From assembly GCA_013822735.1 (NCBI GenBank), contig PNKZ01000001.1, forward strand, positions 992,001 to 1,056,000: 64,000 nt of DNA. Direction: 5' to 3'. This document shows, piece by piece, positions 42,675-53,592 of this stretch. The position numbers and the translations under genes were made by a program. The notes beneath the pieces are model-generated. The model did no database searches. It saw only the letters and a program-made list of their open reading frames with translations, and was not told the origin of the DNA. Numbering within the stretch: the stretch's first letter is position 1; each line of letters starts with the position of its first letter. The stretch comes from Pirellula sp. (GTDB lineage: Bacteria; Planctomycetota; Planctomycetia; Pirellulales; PNKZ01).

Positions 42675-43112
42675 TTAGACCAAACTCGGCTCTTGCACCA
42701 AGTTGAGTTCGACGTCGACGTTGCCGCGGATGGCCTTGGAATACGGGCAGGTCTGATCCGCGGCTTCCAGCAGCGCTTGCGCCGTCTCCCGATCGAGGCC
42801 CGGCAAGCTGACGTTCAAGCGAGCGCGGAGTTGGAATTCGCCGTTGGTCAAACCGAGGTCGACTTCCGCGTCGATGGCCGTTTCCGCAGGCAGCGTCACT
42901 TTCATCTTGCGGGCCGCGAGCGACAGCGCTCCTTCGAAACAGGCCGACCAGCCTGCGGCGAATAGTTGCTCGGGATTCGTCCCGGTGCCGGCGGTTCCGG
43001 GCGTCGATAGTTTGACTTCGAGCCGGCCGTCGGAGCTGCGCGAAGCGCCGTCGCGGCCGCCGGTGGTGTGGGTCTTCGCGGTATACAACACCTTGTCGAT
43101 TTGCTTAGTCAT
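42675..43112 (-). CDS. Organic hydroperoxide resistance protein (Ohr/OsmC)
   Basis: A 145-residue Cys-based peroxidase of the Ohr group that detoxifies organic hydroperoxides. The two reactive cysteines are C58 (S-A-C-F-E-G-A-L) and C122 (T-C-P-Y-S-K-A), with N-P-E-Q-L-F-A-A-G (46-54) before the first. An AAGGAG box is placed well for the ATG at 43112, so the longer frame to 43196 is not used. First of a tight Ohr-SDR-tautomerase set. Confidence 0.94.
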   Translation of the reverse strand: MTKQIDKVLYTAKTHTTGGRDGASRSSDGRLEVKLSTPGTAGTGTNPEQLFAAGWSACFEGALSLAARKMKVTLPAETAIDAEVDLGLTNGEFQLRARLNVSLPGLDRETAQALLEAADQTCPYSKAIRGNVDVELNLVQEPSLV

Positions 43113-43289
43113 GGCATTCTCCTTTTGAAAGTGATTGCGGCGAACTCTCGTCGCCCTCAATCGGTGTGCCCTACTAAGCGTAAATACCGGACACACGCTC
43201 GAACCTTTCAGGAGAAACTGCGATTTCGCGGCCGAAGCAGCAGAAACGTCGGCTTTTGCCGAAGAATGCCTCGTCTTGATCGGGCCTCG

Positions 43290-44668
<1,379 letters not shown>

Positions 44669-46042
44669 ATGACGCAGGAGCATGTCGCACTTTCCGAGTC
44701 CGCGCAATTTCGGGCCGCAAATCCTAAGGCTGCGCGACGGCGCGAGCAGTTGATTCTGTTTATCTTGGCCGCCGTGCAATTCACGACGATCGTCGACTTC
44801 ATCATTGTGATGCCGCTGGGCCCGCAATTGATGCGGACGCTCAACATCGGTCCGGCGGAGTTCGGCGCCGTGGTTTCGTCATATACGTTTGCCGCCGGCG
44901 TTGCGGGACTCATTGCATCCTCGATCGTCGATCGATTTGCGCGGCGCACGACGTTCCTCGTTCTGTTTGCCGGCTTTCTCTTCGGCACGTTTCTCTGCGC
45001 CGTCGCTCCAAACTATTGGGCCTTGATCGCGGCGCGCGTCGCCACCGGCGCGTTCGGCGGAATTCTGGGCGGCATCGCCATGACGATCGTCGGCGACGTG
45101 TTTCCTGAAGAGCGGCGCGGACGCGCCACGGGTTCGCTCATGTCGGGCTTTGCGCTGGCTTCCGTGGCAGGCGTGCCGCTTGGGCTGTTTCTTGGTACGA
45201 ACTACGGTTGGCACGTCCCTTTCATCGTCTTGGCGGTGAGCGGGTTGCCGATCTTATTTCTCACGCCGCTGGTCATGCCGCCGCTGCGCGGGCATGTGGG
45301 GCATAAGCACGCGCATCCGTTGCGATCGATGGTCGATATGTTTGCGAACGTCGATCACTTGCGGGCCTTCACGCTCACGGTGTTTTTAACGCTCGGCGGT
45401 TTCTTGGTGTTTCCGTACATCAGCACTTATTTCGTCACCAACGTCGGGATGACGGAACAAGAGCTGCCGGCGATTTACATCGTCGGCGGTGCATTGACGC
45501 TGATTGCTTCGCCGATCTTCGGGAAACTCGCCGATCGCTACGGCAAGCTGCGCATCTATCGCATCATCGCGCCGCTTTCGGCGTTGTTGCTGTTCGCCGT
45601 GACCAGTCTGCCGCCGGTGCACATGCTCGTGGCGGCGACGGTGTTCGGCTCGCTGATGATGTGCAACGTCGGCCGAATGATTGCCGCCATGGCGATGATC
45701 ACCAGCAGCGTCGAACCGCGCCGGCGCGGCGGCTTCATGAGCGCGAACTCTTCGATCCAGCACATCGCCAGCGGTTTGGGGGCGTCCCTCGGCGGATTGA
45801 TTATCACGCAGACGCCCGACGGCAAACTGGAGCACTTCGGCACCGTAGGCGCCTTGGCGGCGTCGGCGACGCTGGTAACGCTTTGGCTCGCGGGCCGTGT
45901 GCGCATGCCGGAGCGAGCGACCGCAATGAGCGCCGAAAGCCTGGGTCTTGCCGCAGCGGCGGAAGCCAGCGTGAACGACGGCGAACCGCTCGTGGCGCTG
46001 ATGCAGACCGATGCACCGGCGACGGAGCGGCGCGCGTCTTAG
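44669..46042 (+). CDS. MFS transporter (DHA1/AraJ-like)
   Basis: A 457-residue major facilitator with about 12 membrane helices. The N-terminal part has D-F-I-I-V-M-P-L-G-P-Q-L and the loop 2-3 region D-R-F-A-R-R; P-E-E-R-R-G-R-A-T-G follows helix 4. It most resembles proton-coupled drug or sugar efflux proteins of the DHA1 group. The ATG at 44669 is chosen over the TTG just before it; AGGACGG is about 9 bp upstream. The cytosolic tail of ~50 residues is longer than usual. Substrate unknown. Confidence 0.92.
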   Translation: MTQEHVALSESAQFRAANPKAARRREQLILFILAAVQFTTIVDFIIVMPLGPQLMRTLNIGPAEFGAVVSSYTFAAGVAGLIASSIVDRFARRTTFLVLFAGFLFGTFLCAVAPNYWALIAARVATGAFGGILGGIAMTIVGDVFPEERRGRATGSLMSGFALASVAGVPLGLFLGTNYGWHVPFIVLAVSGLPILFLTPLVMPPLRGHVGHKHAHPLRSMVDMFANVDHLRAFTLTVFLTLGGFLVFPYISTYFVTNVGMTEQELPAIYIVGGALTLIASPIFGKLADRYGKLRIYRIIAPLSALLLFAVTSLPPVHMLVAATVFGSLMMCNVGRMIAAMAMITSSVEPRRRGGFMSANSSIQHIASGLGASLGGLIITQTPDGKLEHFGTVGALAASATLVTLWLAGRVRMPERATAMSAESLGLAAAAEASVNDGEPLVALMQTDAPATERRAS

Positions 46043-46072
46043 TGAGCGCGGTTCCGACAGACGAGCTTGCCG

Positions 46073-46615
46073 CTACTTCGTCGTCGCGCGCGATCGTCCG
46101 ATCACTTTGCCTTGCGACGTGAAAGCGATTCCCAGGTTGTGCGCGGCGTTGATCATCACCGCTTCCACGATGGGCATGCCGACTTCCTTCTCCGAGCGCC
46201 ACTCGACCAGAAAGTTTGCCCCGAGACCTCCCGCCGTGTTCGATTTCTCGATGATTAAGTGCTTCGTTTCCAGGGGTCGGAGCTCGAGCGGTTGCGTGAC
46301 ATATGGATGAATCCGCTTGCCGGAGGTGTCGTGATAGTCGGCCTTGGTAACGGTAATCGTCTGGTCGGGATTCACGTTGTGAATCGTGAGGGTCGCGGTG
46401 AGTTCCAGCGTTCTCGTGTTGTCCTCGTAATGAATCTGCGAGTAGATCGGCACGTAGACCAAAGCCCCGCGCGCCGTGTCGACGGGCTCCAGGTCTGCGC
46501 TCATCACGGGCGTCGAAACTTCCGGCTCGGATTGTGCCGCCGGGCAGCCGATGAACATCGACGCCAAGATGAACGACCCGGCGCACATCGGCACGCTCAG
46601 CAATATCCGATTCAT
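46073..46615 (-). CDS. DUF3124 lipoprotein
   Basis: A 180-residue lipoprotein: signal with lipobox F-I-G-C (Cys ~24), and DUF3124 features Y-V-P-I-Y-S-Q-I-H-Y...L-T-A-T-L-T-I-H-N and F-L-V-E-W-R-S. GGAGG lies 5 bp before the ATG at 46615, so the longer frame is rejected. It converges on the MFS gene with 30 bp between stops. Function unknown. Confidence 0.92.
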   Translation of the reverse strand: MNRILLSVPMCAGSFILASMFIGCPAAQSEPEVSTPVMSADLEPVDTARGALVYVPIYSQIHYEDNTRTLELTATLTIHNVNPDQTITVTKADYHDTSGKRIHPYVTQPLELRPLETKHLIIEKSNTAGGLGANFLVEWRSEKEVGMPIVEAVMINAAHNLGIAFTSQGKVIGRSRATTK

Positions 46616-46771
46616 AGGAACCTCCGCTTCGGCTTGCGCCGATGGAAGCATCGGACGCCGCCGGCAGTAATTCATTGCAACGCGCGCTCAGTATAGCTCG
46701 TTTGCCGCCGCGCAAAATGCGCGAGGCGAGCGACGCGGCAACTCTTTCCGGCGAAATCGGCTTGAACGCAA

Positions 46772-47638
46772 TCAATCTGTTTTGGGATCGCCAAACAGTG
46801 CGTCTTTGCAGAGCGCGTGGTTGAACATCGCTTCGTGATCGTGTCCCACGTCGGGCACCACGATCAAGCGCCAGCGGAACTCCCACCCCTTTGCCGCGGC
46901 GAACCGTCGCGCCTCGTCGTAGGCGTTGCGGCCGCGCTCGTAGCGCGTGCGCCCTTGCGCTTCGCCCCATTTCGTCACGTCGAGATGTTCGTCGCGCTCG
47001 AGATCTTTGGCGCCCAGATAGAGCGTGATCGGTTGGGCGAGGTAGCGCCGCAGCACGGCGTCGTCGCTGAGTTCTTTGGGCAAGCCGCCGAAGCCGAATG
47101 GATAGGGCGATTCGTGCGAGGTACGAAGATACGTGCCCGGGTTGGCGACGACGATCCTTGCGACGTCGGTCTTGACGAAGCCTGCGAGACGAATGAGAAA
47201 CTGACCGCCTCCGGAGTGCCCGATAAAATAATAGGGCATGTCGGGCCGGGCTTCGCGCCGGCGAATGTCGGCCACGATATCGGGCACGGCCCACCATGTG
47301 CACGACTCGAGCGGCTGCGGACGGCCATCGATGACGAGCCCTCCCTTTTGATAGCGCTCGATCGAGAACGGCGGATCGGGGAAGTGCGGCGCGACGACGA
47401 TGGCGCCATGCCGCTCGGCCAGCGCACGGGAATGGTCGCGATACTCTTCGGCGTTTCGTAGCACCCCGTGGAAGACGACGATGAGCGGGCCGTCGCGGTA
47501 CGCCGCCGGTTTGTAGGTGAAAACAACTATCTTGCCGCGACAGGTTTCGACTTCCAGCCGCGACGAACCCCCCGGCACAGGCGACAAGCGGGGTGCCGGA
47601 CCGAGGGTGGCAAGTGCGACGGTGAGAGCAACGAGCAT
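46772..47638 (-). CDS. Exported alpha/beta-hydrolase (esterase/depolymerase-like)
   Basis: A 288-residue hydrolase with an N-terminal export signal (V-A-L-T-V-A-L-A-T-L-G). The nucleophile elbow is G-H-S-G-G-G (Ser 142); the oxyanion side is V-V-F-H-G-V-L, and the late His is in P-D-V-G-H-D-H. The arrangement resembles polyhydroxybutyrate depolymerase/feruloyl esterase-like proteins. Substrate not assigned. Divergent from the DUF1570 gene. Confidence 0.88.
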   Translation of the reverse strand: MLVALTVALATLGPAPRLSPVPGGSSRLEVETCRGKIVVFTYKPAAYRDGPLIVVFHGVLRNAEEYRDHSRALAERHGAIVVAPHFPDPPFSIERYQKGGLVIDGRPQPLESCTWWAVPDIVADIRRREARPDMPYYFIGHSGGGQFLIRLAGFVKTDVARIVVANPGTYLRTSHESPYPFGFGGLPKELSDDAVLRRYLAQPITLYLGAKDLERDEHLDVTKWGEAQGRTRYERGRNAYDEARRFAAAKGWEFRWRLIVVPDVGHDHEAMFNHALCKDALFGDPKTD

Positions 47639-47832
47639 TCGAAGTCCCTAATGGGGGATGTGGTCGCGCAATATACAGCTTGGGGAACGCCGGCGGCAAT
47701 TTGATTCACGCGGAAGCCGACGGCCGGAAAAACTAGACTCTGTCGCGCGGTCGCGTTAGCATGCAGCCCGGCTTGAAAGAGCCGTACGCATTGCCCCGCC
47801 CTGCCCTCGCATCGCACTTGCAAAGGCCTGTT

Positions 47833-49263
47833 ATGTTTCGCATTTGCCGGCTCGCCCTCGCGGCGAGTCTGTTCGCGGCAATCTGCTGCTCGTTCGAAAT
47901 TGTTTCGAAGGCTCACGCCCAAGCGCCTGCCGCCTCAGGTGCACCGGCCGTTCTGCGGGCCGATCCCGCCGACCTCGGCCTGCGCATTCCGGTGGGCGAG
48001 ACAAAGCCCGGCGCCGGTCGCAACGTGCAGATCAAAACCGACGACGATGAACTCGTCGTCGCGAAGGTGCACTGCGAAATCTCCGACCATTACATTCTCA
48101 TTCTGCCCGACGGCCGGATCAGCGTCGTGCCTGCGAGCGAAGCCACGATTACCGACCGGCCGTTCGTCGGCATTCCCGTGAAAGATCTTTCCGCAAAACT
48201 CACGCAGAAGTTTCCCGGCTTCAAGGTGCAGGCAACGAAGCACTTTATTTACGTCTACAACACGAGCCCGCTTTTTTATCAGGGGACGAGCCGCATTCTC
48301 GAATCGCTCTATCCCGGCCTCTTCAACTACTGCAAGACGCGCAAGCTTCCGGTCGCGGACCCGCCGTATCCGCTCGTGGTCGTGATGTTTCGCACGCGCA
48401 AGCAGTGGGAAGATTACATGCACGGCCAGTTCGCCGGCTCGTCCGTCGCGGCCTTCTACGACGGCGCCTCGAATCGCGTACTCATGTACGAACAATCGGA
48501 ACTCGGCGAAGACGCGCCGGAGTATGCGCTGAAGCAAATCATCTCGACCGTGGCCCACGAAGGGGTGCATCAAATCCTGCACAACATCGGCGTACAGCAA
48601 CGACTTTCCCGTTGGCCGATGTGGATCAGCGAGGGAGTGCCCGAGTATTTCGCGCCGACCTCGGTCGATAAGAGCCTGCGCTGGAAAGGGGCGGGCCAAG
48701 TGAACGATCTGCAGATGAAATCGATCTCCGACATGATCAAGCAAGGTCCCTCGGCGCGACAGAACAGTACGGCGAAGACGACGGTCGAGGCGATCGTCAC
48801 CGCCGACAAGCTCGACGCCGACGGCTATGCCTGGGCTTGGGCATTGACGCACTTCTTGGGAGAGAAGAAGCGGGACTTGTTTACAAAATATTTGGCCGAA
48901 GTCAGCCTGACCGGGCCTTTAGAGACGCCGAAGACCGAGGAACGGCTGCGCCTATTCGTCAAGCATTTCGGCGGCGAGTTTTCCAAGCTCGATACGGAGC
49001 TTTTCGCGCACCTCGACAAATTGCCGTATGTCGACCCGATCGAGAACATGACGCACTACGTCATTCTGATGAGCTATCCGGTCGGCAACGCGACGATGCA
49101 ATCGTACGGCATCACGATGTCGCCCAAAGAGGTGCAGCGCTCGCGCGACGAACTGCTCGCGAAGGTGCCGGCGCTGCAGCGCAATGCCGTAACGTTCGAC
49201 GTCCGCAACTTTCCGACGCGCACCGGTGCGCTAAATTTTGCCCGCCAATGGCTGGGGCGGTAG
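47833..49263 (+). CDS. DUF1570 gluzincin-like zinc peptidase
   Basis: A 476-residue exported protein (signal peptide 1-~30). The ATG at 47833 has AAAGG about 6 bp upstream. The metallopeptidase site is A-H-E-G-V-H-Q (H242, E243, H246) with a third ligand E267 in I-S-E-G-V-P-E-Y-F, the DUF1570 pattern. Residues ~130-200 form the preceding domain common to the family (Y-V-Y-N-T-S-P...V-V-V-M-F-R-T-R). Likely an envelope protease of unknown target. Confidence 0.9.
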   Translation: MFRICRLALAASLFAAICCSFEIVSKAHAQAPAASGAPAVLRADPADLGLRIPVGETKPGAGRNVQIKTDDDELVVAKVHCEISDHYILILPDGRISVVPASEATITDRPFVGIPVKDLSAKLTQKFPGFKVQATKHFIYVYNTSPLFYQGTSRILESLYPGLFNYCKTRKLPVADPPYPLVVVMFRTRKQWEDYMHGQFAGSSVAAFYDGASNRVLMYEQSELGEDAPEYALKQIISTVAHEGVHQILHNIGVQQRLSRWPMWISEGVPEYFAPTSVDKSLRWKGAGQVNDLQMKSISDMIKQGPSARQNSTAKTTVEAIVTADKLDADGYAWAWALTHFLGEKKRDLFTKYLAEVSLTGPLETPKTEERLRLFVKHFGGEFSKLDTELFAHLDKLPYVDPIENMTHYVILMSYPVGNATMQSYGITMSPKEVQRSRDELLAKVPALQRNAVTFDVRNFPTRTGALNFARQWLGR

Positions 49264-49282
49264 TCGCGGCGCGCCTAACGCT

Positions 49283-50179
49283 CTAGTTCTTCAGGAGCGC
49301 GCGGAGCTGTTGCTCCAAGCGTGCGGCCGCTTCGGGCGAGTAAGCTTTGGCGGCGGCCGCATTGCGAAACTCGGCAGGCGCGGGAAGCGGCTTCCCTTCT
49401 GGAAGCTTGGTCGATGCGAAGGTATCCGATTGCGGCGCGCCGAACGTGATGGTCGACCCGTCGACGTGCATTTCCCAATCCATCACGTGGTTCTGCGGCA
49501 GCACCTGCAGCGTGTCGCCGTGGAAGCGGTTTCCCTCGGGCGCGGCGTCGAGCACCCAATAGGCCGTCTTCAGGTTGCCGTCTTGCGGTTCGACGAGCGC
49601 CATATACCGCGCCACGACCGGTACGCGCGCACCGTCGCGAACGAACGTGAAGGTAAAGTCGAACATCGCCATGGTCGGCGAGGCGCCGGGCGATTTCACC
49701 GTGCTCAATTCCTTCTCGCGCTCGGAAAGCAGCTTTCGCTCGAATAGCCCGAGACTCACGCCGACTTTGCCGGCGGTCTCTCGGGTGATGACGACGTCGA
49801 CGCCCTCTTTCGGTTTGCCGATGCCGATGCGATGTCCTTTGCGGCGAAACTGCCCCGGCTTGTTCGGATCGGGCTCGCTATCGACGAGCACCAACGTGGT
49901 GAACTCTTGCAGCGCCTCGCGAATCGATTTGCCGACCTTCGTGACGTCGCCGGAGGTGAGTTTCGGCTGACTCCGAAACACCAGATGCGTTCCCGGGGGC
50001 AAAGCCTTCGGGTCGATCTTCGTGCCCGGCTCGATCAGTGCGACGATCGCCGGCTCAGATGGCGTGCCGTCTGCCGTCGTCGCCGGGGGAGCCGGAGCCG
50101 GCGCTTGCGGCTGACAAGCGGGCGCCGCCGCAACCATTGCCGCGAGAACCATACCGGGTAGAAAGATCGTCGGCCGCAT
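49283..50179 (-). CDS. Putative lipoprotein of unknown function
   Basis: A 298-residue product from the ATG at 50179 (AAGGAAA upstream). The leader ends A-A-A-P-A-C-Q-P-Q-A-P, a plausible lipobox followed by a Pro/Ala linker. The body (~60-270) has no recognised domain; it includes P-P-G-T-H-L-V-F-R-S and G-V-D-V-V-I-T-R-E-T. It converges tail to tail on the DUF1570 gene, 19 bp apart. Confidence 0.82.
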   Translation of the reverse strand: MRPTIFLPGMVLAAMVAAAPACQPQAPAPAPPATTADGTPSEPAIVALIEPGTKIDPKALPPGTHLVFRSQPKLTSGDVTKVGKSIREALQEFTTLVLVDSEPDPNKPGQFRRKGHRIGIGKPKEGVDVVITRETAGKVGVSLGLFERKLLSEREKELSTVKSPGASPTMAMFDFTFTFVRDGARVPVVARYMALVEPQDGNLKTAYWVLDAAPEGNRFHGDTLQVLPQNHVMDWEMHVDGSTITFGAPQSDTFASTKLPEGKPLPAPAEFRNAAAAKAYSPEAAARLEQQLRALLKN

Positions 50180-50467
50180 GAGGCTTTCCTTCGACAATTG
50201 TGAAGCTCGATGACGAGCGATACCCGCGGCCTCCGGCCGCGATGCGTTCACAATACCAGATCAACGCATCTTGCTCTTCTCACGGTCAAAGAGAATTCAC
50301 GGGCCCGAAGTTCTTTGCCCTTACGCCGGTGGAGGGGGCGCGACGGCCGTTACCGGCGCGAATAATTTTGAGGAATCTGGAAGTCGGTCGTCGATTCGGT
50401 CGGCGGTCGTTCGACAAAACGGCAGAGTGCGATTCTGAATAACCCCTGTTTCGCGGAGAAATGAAAC

Positions 50468-51010
50468 ATGACTCGAACATTCTTGCTGAGCGGGCTGATG
50501 CTCGTCGTTCTTTCCGGCGTCGCCGACGGTGAAGACAAGCATCAACATCATGCGTTGCCGCCGGCACCCACGAATGCCGGCCTAGAGAAAATGAAAACGC
50601 TCGTCGGCACGTGGGTGATGGCCGACAAAGAGGGCAAGCCGACGGAAGAGGTCGTCTCGGTCATTAAGCTCACCGCGGGCGGCAGCGCCCTGCATGAGAC
50701 CCTCTTTCCCGGCCAGCCGCATGAGATGATGTCGGTGTACACCGCCGACGGCGCCGATCTGGCGATGACGCATTATTGTGTGATCGGCAACCAGCCGCGA
50801 ATGAAAGGGACTTTGAGCCCGTCGGCCGATCAGATTAAGTTTGAGTTTGCCGGCGGCTCGAATCTCGACCCGAAGAAAGACAAGCACATGCACGGCGCCA
50901 CGCTGACGATCGTCGACGCCGATCACATCAACATCGAAGGCGAGGGTTGGGAGAACGGCGCTCCGGCGAAAGAGATGTGCGCAGGTATGAAGCTCGTGCG
51001 CAAGAAGTAG
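50468..51010 (+). CDS. Exported DUF1579-like protein
   Basis: A 180-residue protein with a signal peptide (L-L-S-G-L-M-L-V-V-L-S-G-V-A-D-G), a short His-rich stretch (K-H-Q-H-H-A), then L-V-G-T-W-V-M and F-P-G-Q-P-H-E-M-M-S-V-Y, typical of DUF1579 lipocalin-like proteins. The C terminus contains M-H-G-A-T-L-T-I-V-D-A-D-H-I. Ligand unknown. Confidence 0.88.
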   Translation: MTRTFLLSGLMLVVLSGVADGEDKHQHHALPPAPTNAGLEKMKTLVGTWVMADKEGKPTEEVVSVIKLTAGGSALHETLFPGQPHEMMSVYTADGADLAMTHYCVIGNQPRMKGTLSPSADQIKFEFAGGSNLDPKKDKHMHGATLTIVDADHINIEGEGWENGAPAKEMCAGMKLVRKK

Positions 51011-51129
51011 GAACGTGGAGGCGCCGGGTGTCGCAATGTTCAACCGTGCCGCAGGTTCCGTCGGTTTCGCCGAAGGCGCTTGCGGCACGGCCAGTTTTGT
51101 CGCAATGATTTGCCGAGAGAGGTTTACCC

Positions 51130-51525
51130 ATGCACGACGTTGCTTCGCCCCCCGAATATTTGGTGATCTCGCGCGGCCAATGGGACGAGGGGCTGGAGCC
51201 GAGCGTGATTCAAGCGGCGATCGATCGGTTCTACGCCTGGCACGCCGAACTGGTCGCCGAGGGGAAGATGGTCGCCGGGCAACGTCTCGCGCCGGAGCGG
51301 AAGCTCGTCTCGAAGAGCGGCATCACCGACGGCCCCTTTACGGAAACGAAGGAAGTCATCGGCGGCTACTGGTTCATTCGCGCGGCGACTCTCGCGGAGG
51401 CGGCGAAGATCGCGGCCGACAACCCCTGCATCGCTTGCGGACTATCGTTCGAGATCCGTCCGATCGAACCATGCAAGGCCAGCGCGTACGACGTCACGAC
51501 CGAAACGCCGACGCGCGCCGGCTGA
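51130..51525 (+). CDS. YCII/DGPF-domain protein
   Basis: A 131-residue dimeric alpha/beta-barrel protein with the family signature D-G-P-F-T-E-T-K-E-V-I-G-G-Y-W-F-I (residues 66-82). In other bacteria such proteins often sit near ECF sigma factors; none is adjacent here. It starts 119 bp after the DUF1579-like gene. The exact reaction is unknown. Confidence 0.92.
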   Translation: MHDVASPPEYLVISRGQWDEGLEPSVIQAAIDRFYAWHAELVAEGKMVAGQRLAPERKLVSKSGITDGPFTETKEVIGGYWFIRAATLAEAAKIAADNPCIACGLSFEIRPIEPCKASAYDVTTETPTRAG

Positions 51526-51546
51526 CGGGTCGCGGCTGCGCGCCGC

Positions 51547-53592
51547 TTAGTCTTGCTTGCCGGTTTTGCTTCGTGCCGCGATCTCAACTACGGCAAACAT
51601 CAACCGGCAGGCGTCGCCGCGCGTGATCCGATTGCCGGCCGATACCTTCAAATGCTTCATCGCCTCATCGACGTCGCCGGCCGGAAGGTGCTCGGTGATC
51701 AACGATTGGCGAAGCATTTGGGCAAATTCACCGACCGTGACGGAATCGGCTGCCGCAGCGTCCGTATCTTGTTTCGCCACGGATTGGGCGATCTGCATGG
51801 CGTCGAATCGCTGGTCGCTTGCGAGACGCGCGAGGCCTGTTGACCATTGAGTTGCCGTCGTCGAGGTCAACGGAGCATTGGACCGGGCATCGTAATCGGG
51901 AAAGAACCCCTTCGTGCCGAAATACTGCACGGCGGGAATCCAGGGCTCGCTGCCGTCGGTCGTCACATCGTTAAAGAAGCTGACGAACATTCGGCGCTCG
52001 ACCAACGTGCGCAGCAGCAGGTCCGGATCGAGTCTGCCGGGCGTCGTGCCCTGTTGCTTCGCTAGCGCCGCCGCGAAGCCGGCCGCCTCGCCGGTTTGCA
52101 TCCAGACCGGCTCGAGACGGACGGCACCCCAGGCGACATGCGTCGCCGATAGACAGACCGGCACCAGTAAGTTGTCGACTCCCTGCGGCAGCAGCGAGCG
52201 ATACGGAATCTGCGCCGGCCGCGATTCTTCGGTCAGGATCAATTTGCCGTCGTACGCATAGCCGGGCCTGCGGTCGGTCGTGCAGTCGTGCGAATCCATC
52301 GACCAATCGGTGATCGCCACGGAGTCGCCATGAATCGGCGGACGCGTAATGCCCGGCGCCTGACTGTTGTCTTGCTCTTTGAAGATGTAGCGGCCCACGA
52401 TTCGGCGGGCCTCGCGCACGTACATTTCGTAAGGAAGGTTGTCGTTGTCGGCGTATTCATCGAGCGGCAGGCCGATCTTGCGATAGGCGGCCTGTTTCGA
52501 TTTCGATACCGATTCGTCGTTCTGCAGAAAGTACATCAGGCCGAGCGCGAAGTTTTTGTGGCGCTCGATGATCTTCTCGCGCGTCGGCCAATCGGCGTCG
52601 GGATACGCGTGATTCTCGCCGGGGAGAATGGCGCTATTAAATGTTCCTTTGCCGTTGAGCGCGCCGGAGTTCATGCTGAGGCGGTTGTAGTGCAAGTACT
52701 CGTTGCGATCGTAGCCCGGCGGCTTCTCGGGCAGGCGGCGGTTGCTCGGATCGCCGCTTAGGCAGAAGCGGTAGTTGTAGGCCTGGATCGCTCCGTCGGC
52801 CGTATGCGGGCTCGTCGGGTCGACCGTCCCTTGCGAGTGCCGATAGGGATGCAGATTCAAGCGACCTTCCACGGCGTCGCGCGGGCCCGCCTTCGAGGAG
52901 AGATTGCAGAACACTTTGCCCGCGTGCGGCTCGCCGTACTCTTCGCGACTTTCGCGACCGACCCGATACGGCACCTTGGCCAAGGCCGCGAGGTCCCCTT
53001 CGTACGTGCCGTCGGCGAAGATGCCGGCTCGCACGTTGATTTCCTTCGTGCCGCCGTAGGCGCGCAACGTTACGCCGCGCAGAAGGCCTCCATCGCGCTG
53101 GGCGGCGCTCGGGTAGTGCTCGAGAAGCAGCGTGAGATTCTTCTCGGCGGCGACGAGGCGATCAAACTCGCGCTCGGCGACCGAAGGCTCGAAGCGGCTC
53201 ATCGGGTAGTGCGTTTGCGTGAACCGTGCCAAACGATATTGGGGCGACTCCGCGCCGTAGGTGCGCAGGTAGTGTTGCTCGATCAGGCCGGCGAACTCGT
53301 TGAACAACGGAGCGCGATGGCCGGCGTAGAGAGCGTCCCATTGGCAGAGACCGTTGGTGAGCATGCCGCCGATGTGCCGATTGTGCTGCACCAGGAGCAC
53401 CGACAACCCTTCACGCGCCGCACGCACGGCGCAGGCGATGCCGCCGGGCGTGGCGCCGACGACGACGAGATCGTACGACTTGCCGTCGACCCGATTCGCC
53501 GTCGCAGCAGCTTTTGCACACGAAACATCGACTGCAACAGCGATTAGTAGCGCGAACGGAATCGCGAGCCGAAAGTTGTGCGACGCATTCAT
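51547..53592 (-). CDS. Exported FAD-dependent oxidoreductase (copy 3)
   Basis: A 681-residue protein with signal peptide (F-A-L-L-I-A-V-A-V-D-V-S-C-A-K-A). The FAD site is D-L-V-V-V-G-A-T-P-G-G-I-A with E/D-equivalent downstream, and H-I-G-G-M-L-T-N-G-L follows. It is a clear paralog of the preceding gene. The last ~90 residues (V-T-V-G-E-F-A-Q-M-L-R-Q-S...R-I-T-R-G-D-A-C-R-L-M-F) look like degenerate S-layer-homology repeats. ATG overlaps the upstream stop by 4 bp. Substrate unknown; sugar-derived polyols are a guess from the operon. Confidence 0.9.
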   Translation of the reverse strand: MNASHNFRLAIPFALLIAVAVDVSCAKAAATANRVDGKSYDLVVVGATPGGIACAVRAAREGLSVLLVQHNRHIGGMLTNGLCQWDALYAGHRAPLFNEFAGLIEQHYLRTYGAESPQYRLARFTQTHYPMSRFEPSVAEREFDRLVAAEKNLTLLLEHYPSAAQRDGGLLRGVTLRAYGGTKEINVRAGIFADGTYEGDLAALAKVPYRVGRESREEYGEPHAGKVFCNLSSKAGPRDAVEGRLNLHPYRHSQGTVDPTSPHTADGAIQAYNYRFCLSGDPSNRRLPEKPPGYDRNEYLHYNRLSMNSGALNGKGTFNSAILPGENHAYPDADWPTREKIIERHKNFALGLMYFLQNDESVSKSKQAAYRKIGLPLDEYADNDNLPYEMYVREARRIVGRYIFKEQDNSQAPGITRPPIHGDSVAITDWSMDSHDCTTDRRPGYAYDGKLILTEESRPAQIPYRSLLPQGVDNLLVPVCLSATHVAWGAVRLEPVWMQTGEAAGFAAALAKQQGTTPGRLDPDLLLRTLVERRMFVSFFNDVTTDGSEPWIPAVQYFGTKGFFPDYDARSNAPLTSTTATQWSTGLARLASDQRFDAMQIAQSVAKQDTDAAAADSVTVGEFAQMLRQSLITEHLPAGDVDEAMKHLKVSAGNRITRGDACRLMFAVVEIAARSKTGKQD

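Noticed and set aside
45804-47699. 631-codon minus-strand frame
   Set aside because: Overlaps the MFS, DUF3124 and hydrolase genes in the wrong frame; Arg-rich shadow.
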